Below are positions 24,402 to 31,761 of a stretch of DNA of 64,000 nt, in pieces. Source of the DNA: JADFJB01 sp964464595 (GTDB lineage: Bacteria; Zhuqueibacterota; JdFR-76; DREG01); assembly GCA_964464595.1 (NCBI GenBank), contig CAYXGW010000006.1:1-64000 (forward strand), written 5' to 3'. Each line of letters opens with the position of its first letter. The stretch's first letter is position 1. The translations under genes and the position numbers were made by a program. The notes under the pieces are model-generated. The model searched no databases, had not been told where the DNA came from, and saw nothing but the letters and a program-made list of their open reading frames with translations.

Positions 24402-25214
24402 ATGAAATATTCTCTAGGTATGTTGGGTATAAAACGACTATTGGGGATAATCTCAATGAACCTTTTACTAGTTAATTCCGGCTTTGCATACCAGGAGTTG
24501 GAAACCACAAATATCGGCATGGATGAAAAGTTAGGTGAATTTCTCCCGCTCGAATTAACCTTTTTTGACGAGAATGGAGATTCTGTTCGCCTGGGTGATT
24601 TTATAGATAAACCGACCATCCTTGCTTTTGTTTATTACGATTGCCCGGGAATTTGCACTCCCTTGTTAAATGGACTGGTTGACGTATTGCAAAAATATGA
24701 TGGTGTGCCCGGGAAAGATTATTCCATTGTCACGATTAGTATTAATGAACTGGATAATCCCGTAGGCGCTACTCTGAAAAAGGAAAATTATTTGGCTTCA
24801 TTTAATACGGAATTTCCGGACAATGAATGGCATTTCCTCACCGGTGATGCAGCAGCTATTGCTGCGGTTACAGATGCTGTCGGGTTTAGGTATGAACGCA
24901 AGGGGATTGATTTTATCCATCCCGGGTTATTAACAATTCTTGCCGCCGACGGAAAAATTATTCGCTATCTGTTTGGTATCACTTTTAATCAGTTTGATTT
25001 AAAGATGGCCTTAATTGAAGCGATCGAGGGCAGACCTGGTCCGACCATTGCAAAAATATTACAACTTTGCTTCAGCTATGATCCTGATGGCAGAAAGTAT
25101 GCTTTTAATTTTTTAAGAGTTACCGGCACTGTTGTTTTGTTTTTTGTCTTGATCTTTGTCGGATTTCTTGTTGTCAGCTCCAAATTACGCAAAGCACAGA
25201 TAGAGGTTAAATAA
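24402..25214 (+). CDS. SCO1/SenC-type copper chaperone for cytochrome oxidase
   Basis: SCO proteins deliver copper to, and reduce, the CuA site of oxidase subunit II. The thioredoxin-like fold shows the copper ligands Cys81 and Cys85 (CPGICTP) and His173 (FIHPG). A signal peptide or anchor occupies about 10-30 and a second transmembrane helix lies near the C-terminus (about 238-260), so the domain faces the periplasm. Total 270 residues. The alternative start ATG 24456 would shorten the signal. The stop abuts the start of oxidase subunit I, and the gene leads the oxidase operon. Confidence 0.9.
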   Translation: MKYSLGMLGIKRLLGIISMNLLLVNSGFAYQELETTNIGMDEKLGEFLPLELTFFDENGDSVRLGDFIDKPTILAFVYYDCPGICTPLLNGLVDVLQKYDGVPGKDYSIVTISINELDNPVGATLKKENYLASFNTEFPDNEWHFLTGDAAAIAAVTDAVGFRYERKGIDFIHPGLLTILAADGKIIRYLFGITFNQFDLKMALIEAIEGRPGPTIAKILQLCFSYDPDGRKYAFNFLRVTGTVVLFFVLIFVGFLVVSSKLRKAQIEVK

Positions 25215-26864
25215 ATGGAACCGGAAGTATTGGTTGAAGAAAACCCACAAGAGAATTCCCCTTCCGCAATACCAAGCTATTTGGAGCATAAAGGAAGATT
25301 CAGGGGAATTTGGTCCTGGCTTCTTACGACCGACCATAAACGTATCTCCATTCTCTATCTTTTATCCATTCTGACATTTTTTGCCGTTGGATCTATTCTT
25401 GGTTTTTTAATGCGGTTGGAGCAGATGACTATGGGGTCAACCATCATGGAAGCCCAGACCTACAATTCTGTTTTCACCCTGCATGGGGTAATCATGATAT
25501 TCTTGTTTATCATTCCCGGCATCCCGGCGGCTTTTGGTAATTTTATTCTTCCCCTTCACATCGGCGCTGAAGATGTGGCTTTCCCGCGATTAAACTTAAT
25601 GTCATGGTACTTGTATATTTCCGGGGCAATATTAGCGCTTACCTCTCTCTTTGTGGGTGGTTTAATAGATACCGGCTGGACCTTCTATGTGCCATACAGT
25701 TTACGCACCGGCACAAACGTATCAATAGCATTATTTGCGGTTTTCCTCCTGGGATTTTCTTCCATACTAACAGGATTAAATTTTATTACCACGATTCACC
25801 GGCTCCGTGCGCCCGGCATGGATTGGTTTAATATGCCGTTATTTGTCTGGTCATTGTATGCTACCGGCTGGATACAAGTTATCGCAACGCCAATCATTGG
25901 AATTACAGGATTATTGGTCATTGCTGAGAGATTTTTTGGCATTGGCGTATTTGATCCCAGCAAAGGCGGCGACCCGGTTTTATTCCAGCACCTGTTTTGG
26001 ATCTATTCACATCCGGCAGTTTATATCATGATTTTACCGGCAATGGGTGTGATTTCTGAAGTCATTCCAGCATTTGCCAGGCGAACGATTTTCGGTTATA
26101 AATTTATTGCATATTCAAGTATCGCAATAGCCTCAGTTGGTTCTTTGGTCTGGGGGCACCATCTTTATGTTTCCGGTCAGAGTTACACTGCCAGTGTGGT
26201 GTTTTCTTTACTCACATTTTTAGTTGCGATCCCCAGCGCCATCAAGATATTTAACTGGGTAAGTACGTTGTACAAAGGTTCTATTGACCTTTCAGCGCCA
26301 ATGCTGCATGCCCTGGCTTTTATTTTTTTATTTATGATTGGTGGATTAACCGGGTTAATGCTTGGGACGCTTTCTGTTGATGTTCATCTTCACGACACCT
26401 ATTTCGTTGTTGCCCACTTTCATTATGTCATGTTTGGCGGAACCGGTTTTGGAATATTTGCGGCGCTTCATTATTGGTTTCCCAAAATGTCGGGTAGAAT
26501 GTATAATGAACGTATCGCAAAAATTGCCTGGGCTTTGTTGATCATTGGTTTTAACGGTCTTTATTTTACCATGCTGGTCATAGGGTACATGGGAATGCCG
26601 CGACGTTACTATGACCATCTTCCCGAATTTCATGAGGGACACATCATAGCAACCGTAGGTTCCTGGTTTTTGGTTGCAGGAATTTTTCTAATGCTTGGCA
26701 ATATCCTTTACGCTGTGTTTAAAGGCCGCAAAGCCGGGCAAAACCCCTGGCAAGCAACTACATTGGAATGGCAGGTTCCGACACCGCCGCCACTATTGAA
26801 TTTTGTGACAAAACCCAATATACCCAAAGATCCATACGATCATAAATTTAGGTTTTCAAAGTGA
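25215..26864 (+). CDS. ctaD: Cytochrome c oxidase subunit I (A2-like heme-copper oxidase)
   Basis: The 549-residue, 12-helix catalytic subunit reduces O2 at a heme a3-CuB site and pumps protons. Ligands seen: His90 (low-spin heme), His266 with Tyr270 (YSHPAVY, CuB and crosslinked Tyr), His315-His316 (CuB), and His401 and His403 (hemes a3 and a, VAHFHYVM). In A1-type enzymes the motif is HPEVY with a proton-channel Glu; here Ala replaces it and Tyr264-Ser265 precede the His, the hallmark of A2-type oxidases. ATG follows the SCO stop directly. Subunits III, IV and II follow. Confidence 0.95.
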   Translation: MEPEVLVEENPQENSPSAIPSYLEHKGRFRGIWSWLLTTDHKRISILYLLSILTFFAVGSILGFLMRLEQMTMGSTIMEAQTYNSVFTLHGVIMIFLFIIPGIPAAFGNFILPLHIGAEDVAFPRLNLMSWYLYISGAILALTSLFVGGLIDTGWTFYVPYSLRTGTNVSIALFAVFLLGFSSILTGLNFITTIHRLRAPGMDWFNMPLFVWSLYATGWIQVIATPIIGITGLLVIAERFFGIGVFDPSKGGDPVLFQHLFWIYSHPAVYIMILPAMGVISEVIPAFARRTIFGYKFIAYSSIAIASVGSLVWGHHLYVSGQSYTASVVFSLLTFLVAIPSAIKIFNWVSTLYKGSIDLSAPMLHALAFIFLFMIGGLTGLMLGTLSVDVHLHDTYFVVAHFHYVMFGGTGFGIFAALHYWFPKMSGRMYNERIAKIAWALLIIGFNGLYFTMLVIGYMGMPRRYYDHLPEFHEGHIIATVGSWFLVAGIFLMLGNILYAVFKGRKAGQNPWQATTLEWQVPTPPPLLNFVTKPNIPKDPYDHKFRFSK

Positions 26865-27655
26865 TGCAAAGTACAGCAGTTGCAACAAAAGTCGAATTTC
26901 ATGAGCATCACGATTATACCGGGGGAAAGATCGGCATGTGGTTGTTTTTGTTTACAGAGTTACTATTATTCGGCGGTATGTTTATTGTTTATGCGGTTTA
27001 TCGATACCAGTACCCCCAGGAATTTCACCAGGCTGCCATGGAATTAAATACCCTGCTAGGCACAATTAATACAATTGTATTGCTTACCAGTAGTTTGTCA
27101 ATGGCATTATCTATTGCAGCTTTACAAAGAGGGAAAAGAAAAGTTTCTTTGGCATTCCTTTCCTTTACGATTTTTTGTGCCCTGGCATTCCTGGTCAATA
27201 AGTACTTTGAATGGAGCGCTAAAATTCACCATGGCATTTATCCAAATTCCGAAGAGTTATTGAATTTTGAAAATGGCGAAGTTCTCTTTTTTGGATTGTA
27301 TTATATGATGACCGGCCTTCATGGTATCCATGTTTTGGCAGGCGCTATTATCCTTTCCATTATGGCATATTTTATCGCCAAACGACCCAGCGAAAAATAT
27401 TATTTCGATCCTGAAAAACTTAAAGAATTACAGGGATCAAAACTAGTGATGGTAAATCAAAAGGGTGAAGAGATCTGGAACGGCGTAACCGTAAATAATT
27501 CCGTTGATCAGTTTTCAGTGAATATCAAAAGGCCGGTAACAGACCAATATTTTGACAAAAACAATATCGGAAAATTAGAGAACAGCGGATTATATTGGCA
27601 TCTTGTAGATGTCATTTGGATATTTCTTTTTCCATTATTTTATTTGATTACTTGA
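26864..27655 (+). CDS. ctaE: Cytochrome c oxidase subunit III with a soluble insertion
   Basis: The 263-residue membrane protein has five helices typical of caa3 subunit III (WLFLFTELLLFGGMF, the HGIHVLAGAI histidine region, and a final HLVDVIWIFLFPLFYL). An extra polar stretch of about 65 residues, from KRPSEKYYF to KLENSG, lies between helices 4 and 5, where homologues normally have a short loop. ATG 26864 overlaps the subunit I stop by one base (TGATG); GTG 26861 is also possible. It stabilises subunit I and probably the oxygen path. Confidence 0.9.
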   Translation: MQSTAVATKVEFHEHHDYTGGKIGMWLFLFTELLLFGGMFIVYAVYRYQYPQEFHQAAMELNTLLGTINTIVLLTSSLSMALSIAALQRGKRKVSLAFLSFTIFCALAFLVNKYFEWSAKIHHGIYPNSEELLNFENGEVLFFGLYYMMTGLHGIHVLAGAIILSIMAYFIAKRPSEKYYFDPEKLKELQGSKLVMVNQKGEEIWNGVTVNNSVDQFSVNIKRPVTDQYFDKNNIGKLENSGLYWHLVDVIWIFLFPLFYLIT

Positions 27656-27664
27656 GGTTTTGGC

Positions 27665-27970
27665 ATGTCAAATCATCACGAACAAGAGCAGCATTTAATA
27701 AGTTACAGCACCTATTTTATGATTTGGCTTGGATTATTGGCTTTAACGGGTGTTACCGTAGCAGTGGCAGGATTTGAATTCAAAAATTTAAGTGTTTTTG
27801 TTGCCTTACTAATCGCTTCGATTAAATCGATATTGGTTTTTAATTATTTTATGCATCTTAAGTATGAGGAAGCTTTTTTTCGGGTTATGTTATTTGTCAC
27901 GCTCGCCTCTTTCGTTATATTTATTGCGTTAACTTTTTTCGATTTTTCTTTTAGAGGCATCATTTTTTAG
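27665..27970 (+). CDS. ctaF: Cytochrome c oxidase subunit IV (CtaF/CoxD type)
   Basis: The 101-residue protein has three hydrophobic helices (about 19-38, 45-62, 75-95), the pattern of prokaryotic subunit IV in caa3-type oxidases, including the 'KSILVFNYFMHLKYE' region. It is a small accessory subunit with no cofactor. It lies 9 bases after subunit III and 22 bases before subunit II. Confidence 0.88.
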   Translation: MSNHHEQEQHLISYSTYFMIWLGLLALTGVTVAVAGFEFKNLSVFVALLIASIKSILVFNYFMHLKYEEAFFRVMLFVTLASFVIFIALTFFDFSFRGIIF

Positions 27971-27992
27971 TTTACCAGTTTAAGGATTTTAG

Positions 27993-28940
27993 ATGTTGAC
28001 AACCGCAGGAAATTTTGCAGAGAATGTAGACAATGTATTTATAATAATTCTAGTCATATCAATGATCCTTTTGGTAGGATTAACCGGATTGATGATTTAT
28101 TTTGTCATCCGCTACAACAGCAAACGGAATCCAAACCCGACAGATATTCATGGACACGCTTTGCTGGAAATCCTTTGGACTGTAATTCCAACATTGCTGG
28201 TCTTGGGGATGTTTTATTTTGGCTGGATCAATTTTAAGGATATGCGGGATGTTCCCGAAGGTGCTTTGGAAATAAACGTTACTGCACAAATGTGGGCCTG
28301 GGCTTATCATTACGAGAATGGTGCAATTGCGGATACTTTATATGTCCCGGTCAATCAAAATATAAAATTAAATCTGCATTCGAGAGATGTGCTCCATAGT
28401 TATTATATACCCGCATTTCGTCTTAAGTTTGATGTCGTACCGGGTACCGATCAATATCTTTGGTTTAAACCGGATAGAGTCGGACGGTTTAATGTTTTGT
28501 GTGCCGAATATTGTGGATTGCAGCATTCATATATGTTTTCTTCCATTGTCGTTTTGTCGGAGGAGGCGTATAGTACCTGGTATAACAGAAATGCTCAAAC
28601 TGCTGATATTACGGGTGAAGATTCAAAAGAAGAACCTATCGGAAATGCTGCACGAGGTGCTCAATTAGTCAGGATTAACGGCTGTCTTGTCTGTCATTCC
28701 ACGGATGGTACTAAGTTGATAAGCAATAGCTTTAAAGGATTATACGGAAAGAAGGCAATCGTTATAACCGATGGACGGGAAAGAGAACTTATTGCGACGG
28801 ATGATTATATTCGCAGGTCTATCCGCGATCCGGCTTCGGACTTGGCAAAAGGATTTCCTAATTTGATGCCTCCCCTGGGAGATAAACTTTCCGATGAGGA
28901 TATTAATAATATCATTGCCTATTTAAAAGAAATTAAATAA
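27993..28940 (+). CDS. ctaC: Cytochrome c oxidase subunit II fused to cytochrome c (caa3)
   Basis: The 315-residue protein has two N-terminal helices (about 15-38 and 58-80), then a cupredoxin domain with a complete CuA site: His135, Cys170, Glu172, Cys174, His178 and Met181. A C-terminal class I cytochrome c follows with heme motif CLVCH (231-235) and probable axial Met in NLMPP. The CuA centre takes electrons from the fused heme and passes them to subunit I. The fused heme may accept electrons directly from the complex III module encoded downstream. Confidence 0.94.
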   Translation: MLTTAGNFAENVDNVFIIILVISMILLVGLTGLMIYFVIRYNSKRNPNPTDIHGHALLEILWTVIPTLLVLGMFYFGWINFKDMRDVPEGALEINVTAQMWAWAYHYENGAIADTLYVPVNQNIKLNLHSRDVLHSYYIPAFRLKFDVVPGTDQYLWFKPDRVGRFNVLCAEYCGLQHSYMFSSIVVLSEEAYSTWYNRNAQTADITGEDSKEEPIGNAARGAQLVRINGCLVCHSTDGTKLISNSFKGLYGKKAIVITDGRERELIATDDYIRRSIRDPASDLAKGFPNLMPPLGDKLSDEDINNIIAYLKEIK

Positions 28941-28955
28941 ACTTCGAAAAATTTG

Positions 28956-29819
28956 ATGAATCAAAAAAAAATAAAAATTCTACTCGAACTCACCAAATTT
29001 AAGATTTCACTATTTTCATCCCTTACAGTCTCAGTTGGTTATATCTTGGCTACGGGATCGCTTGCCATGGAAATTTTCATTCCAATTTTCGGAATTCTAT
29101 TCTTAGCTTGTGGCTCATCTTCATTAAACCTCTACCAGGAGCGGAATACAGATAAATTGATGAAACGAACCAAAGGCCGGCCAATCCCGTCCGGGAGAAT
29201 AGAAGCAGGTAAGGTGCTGACCATCTCAATACTATTATGCTTTTTAGGTTTATTAATATTGTTCCTGGGAACGAATCAAACGGCTTTTTTACTTGGGCTA
29301 TTTGCATTGCTGTGGTACAATGGCGTTTATACCAATCTGAAAAAAGTAACAGCTTTTGCAGTAGTCCCGGGCTCTTTGATTGGATCCATTCCACCGGCAA
29401 TCGGCTGGTGTGCAGGAGGAGAAAGCCTGGCAGCTCCGCAAATCTGGCCAGTTCTCTTCTTCTTTTTTATTTGGCAGATCCCCCATTTTTGGTTATTAAT
29501 CCTACTTTATGGTGAACAATACGAAAATTCCGGGCTGCCATCCATGACAAAATTGTTTTCAGTTCGCCAAATAAAACGACTGATATTCATATGGGTTATC
29601 GCAACGGCAGTAACTTGTACCCTATTTCCGTTTTTTGGTCTTGTAAAATTTTCCATCATAAATATTGCTCTTTATGGTCTTGCAATTTGGTTAATTTATG
29701 AATCATCTAGAATGTTTGGAGTGAATGCACATAAGTATTCCCCCGGTTCCGGGTTTCGCGTGATAAATATTTATGCACTGTTGGTAATTATGTTAATTTC
29801 TATTGACAATTTAATTTAA
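28956..29819 (+). CDS. ctaB: Protoheme IX farnesyltransferase (heme O synthase)
   Basis: The 287-residue, multi-helix membrane enzyme adds a farnesyl group to heme B to give heme O, the precursor of heme A for the oxidase. The prenyl-diphosphate-binding motif NLYQERNTDKLMKRT (about 58-72) and the GRPIPSG sequence after it are diagnostic of UbiA-family heme O synthases; a second loop LYGEQYENSG is also present. ATG 28956 is preferred over TTG 28953. It lies 15 bases after subunit II. No heme A synthase (CtaA) gene lies in this window. Confidence 0.92.
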   Translation: MNQKKIKILLELTKFKISLFSSLTVSVGYILATGSLAMEIFIPIFGILFLACGSSSLNLYQERNTDKLMKRTKGRPIPSGRIEAGKVLTISILLCFLGLLILFLGTNQTAFLLGLFALLWYNGVYTNLKKVTAFAVVPGSLIGSIPPAIGWCAGGESLAAPQIWPVLFFFFIWQIPHFWLLILLYGEQYENSGLPSMTKLFSVRQIKRLIFIWVIATAVTCTLFPFFGLVKFSIINIALYGLAIWLIYESSRMFGVNAHKYSPGSGFRVINIYALLVIMLISIDNLI

Positions 29820-29895
29820 TAGCATTTACATTCTTCCTTCATAATTTGGATAGTAATTTGAATAATATTATTGGAGCTGCTTCGGAGTACCTTAT

Positions 29896-31182
29896 ATGAA
29901 TTTTCTTGATAATATGGCTCTCTATCCATCCTCAGAGCATATTGTCTTGCTCAAAGTAATTATCGCATTAATGTTACTTGTTCATATTCCCTATATCAGC
30001 ATATTAATGGGTGGATCTCTGTTTTCATTATTTTTTAGTATATTAGACAAACGCGAGCCGAATGCCACACACTTAAAATTTTCAAAAGATCTGATTCACT
30101 TAATTTCCTCAAAAAAAAGTGCCCCCATTTTGTTAGGAGTATTGCCCTTACTCAGCCTTATTCTATCGTTTGCCCAATTGTATCAAGGATCAGACCTTAG
30201 AATTACACAATATTTATTAATTGTATCCTTGTTTTCAATCAGTGGTTATATTTTACTTTACCTGTTTAAATCATCGTTCGAAAAGCGGGAACAACATTTC
30301 TCAACCCATGTTTTATTGGGACTGGCTGTTTTCGGCGCTTTTAAGGTTGGATATTTAATATTTTCCGCAACGACTTCTTTAATGTTTATGCCGGAAAAAT
30401 GGAATTTCGTTTATACTTCTTTCCCGATTTTTGTTTATGAAAATGAGATGCCCCGGGCTGTCCTATTTTTATTTTTTACTCTCGCTTTTACAGCTGCTGC
30501 AATTCTGTATTTTTTCCTGAGCTGGCCCGGAAGAAAAGAGATCGATGCTGAATATAGCGAATTCATTCGAAAATTTGGCGCTGTGGTTGGATTGATCTTT
30601 GTCCTGCTAATTCCGATTATGGTTGTGTGGAATTTAATAACTTTTCCGGATGTTGCGGCTTCCGAATCGGTTTTTGCCGCCTGGGGAGTAACTTTATTGT
30701 TGTTGTTAATCACGGCAATCCTTTTCAATTCATTAATAAAATCGCAAAATAGAAAACTGGTTACTTCCATATTTATTTTATTTTTGGTAATTTTTGGAGT
30801 TATGTCTGTTAATGATCGTATTGCAGCCGGGAATGCCCGCTATGAACAAGAAAAATTGTTGGCTGCAAAAGCTGATGAAATTCACCAAGAAATCCTGGCC
30901 GCACGTGAAGCGAAATCCGCGGCTGCAACACAAGTAAATGGAGAGGAAATCTTCACTAATATTTGTGCAGCCTGCCATCAATTTGATGAGCGGGTTGTAG
31001 GTCCTCCATACATGAGTGTTTTGCCAAAATATGAAAATGATAAAGATGAATTAGTGCAGTTCATCATGAATCCGTCTAAAATTAATCCTGACTATCCGCC
31101 AATGCCAAACCAAAATTTAAGAAAGCCGGAAGCAACCGCAGTTGCGGATTACTTATTGCAAGAATATGCCAATAGAAAATAA
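29896..31182 (+). CDS. Polytopic membrane protein with C-terminal mono-heme cytochrome c
   Basis: The 428-residue protein has about eight membrane helices in residues 12-305, a Lys/Glu/Ala-rich helical linker, and a C-terminal cytochrome c with CAACH (357-361) and probable axial Met in PPMPNQN. The first helices (LLKVIIALMLLVHIPYISILMGG) recall cytochrome bd subunit I-like proteins, but no quinol-binding loop can be recognised. It sits between heme O synthase and actA, separated by 76 bases with GGAG before the ATG. The complex III genes lack ActE, the usual mono-heme subunit, so this protein may serve as membrane-anchored ActE or as the electron wire to the oxidase. Assignment beyond 'membrane cytochrome c' is inference. 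Confidence 0.8.
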   Translation: MNFLDNMALYPSSEHIVLLKVIIALMLLVHIPYISILMGGSLFSLFFSILDKREPNATHLKFSKDLIHLISSKKSAPILLGVLPLLSLILSFAQLYQGSDLRITQYLLIVSLFSISGYILLYLFKSSFEKREQHFSTHVLLGLAVFGAFKVGYLIFSATTSLMFMPEKWNFVYTSFPIFVYENEMPRAVLFLFFTLAFTAAAILYFFLSWPGRKEIDAEYSEFIRKFGAVVGLIFVLLIPIMVVWNLITFPDVAASESVFAAWGVTLLLLLITAILFNSLIKSQNRKLVTSIFILFLVIFGVMSVNDRIAAGNARYEQEKLLAAKADEIHQEILAAREAKSAAATQVNGEEIFTNICAACHQFDERVVGPPYMSVLPKYENDKDELVQFIMNPSKINPDYPPMPNQNLRKPEATAVADYLLQEYANRK

Positions 31183-31227
31183 TAAATGCTGTTTGTTTGA
31201 TGGTTGCAATAGTGCCAATAGGAGATT

Positions 31228-31740
31228 ATGGTGAATCGAATTATTAACACTGCTTTTGTTTTATATTTTGGTTTGATGTCTCTTATGGTGTTGGGCTTGG
31301 CAATTTATTGGCATGATTTTAAAAAAGCGCCGGTTCAACCTATCAACTTTAGCCATCAAATTCACGCAGGTCAGTTAAGTTTGCAATGTACATTTTGCCA
31401 CACGACGGTTGAAAAATCGATTCGTGCTTCTGCTCCACCCATGTCAAAATGTATGGAATGTCACAAAGCTGTAGCTAAAGATAAAGAAGAAATAATAAAA
31501 CTTACACGGTATTGGGACAATAAAGAACTCATTCCTTGGGAAAAAGTTTATTCTGTTCCGGAGCATGTTTATTTTTCCCATAAACGGCACATTAAAGCAG
31601 GTCTTGATTGCTCGAAATGTCATGGACAATTAGCAGTTATGCCAAGAGTTCGTCAAGTCACTTCGATAAGAATGGGATTTTGTATCGATTGTCATAAGGC
31701 CAAAGGTGTATCCCGCGACTGCTATACCTGCCATAAATAA
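31228..31740 (+). CDS. actA: Alternative complex III pentaheme cytochrome subunit ActA
   Basis: The 170-residue protein has one N-terminal membrane anchor (about 10-28) and exactly five heme-binding motifs: CTFCH, CMECH, CSKCH, CIDCH and CYTCH. This is the count and spacing of the pentaheme ActA subunit, which relays electrons from the iron-sulfur subunit ActB toward cytochrome c or the oxidase. AGGAG precedes the start. ActB follows after 21 bases. Confidence 0.92.
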   Translation: MVNRIINTAFVLYFGLMSLMVLGLAIYWHDFKKAPVQPINFSHQIHAGQLSLQCTFCHTTVEKSIRASAPPMSKCMECHKAVAKDKEEIIKLTRYWDNKELIPWEKVYSVPEHVYFSHKRHIKAGLDCSKCHGQLAVMPRVRQVTSIRMGFCIDCHKAKGVSRDCYTCHK

Positions 31741-31761
31741 GGATGTGATTAGGAGAAATTA

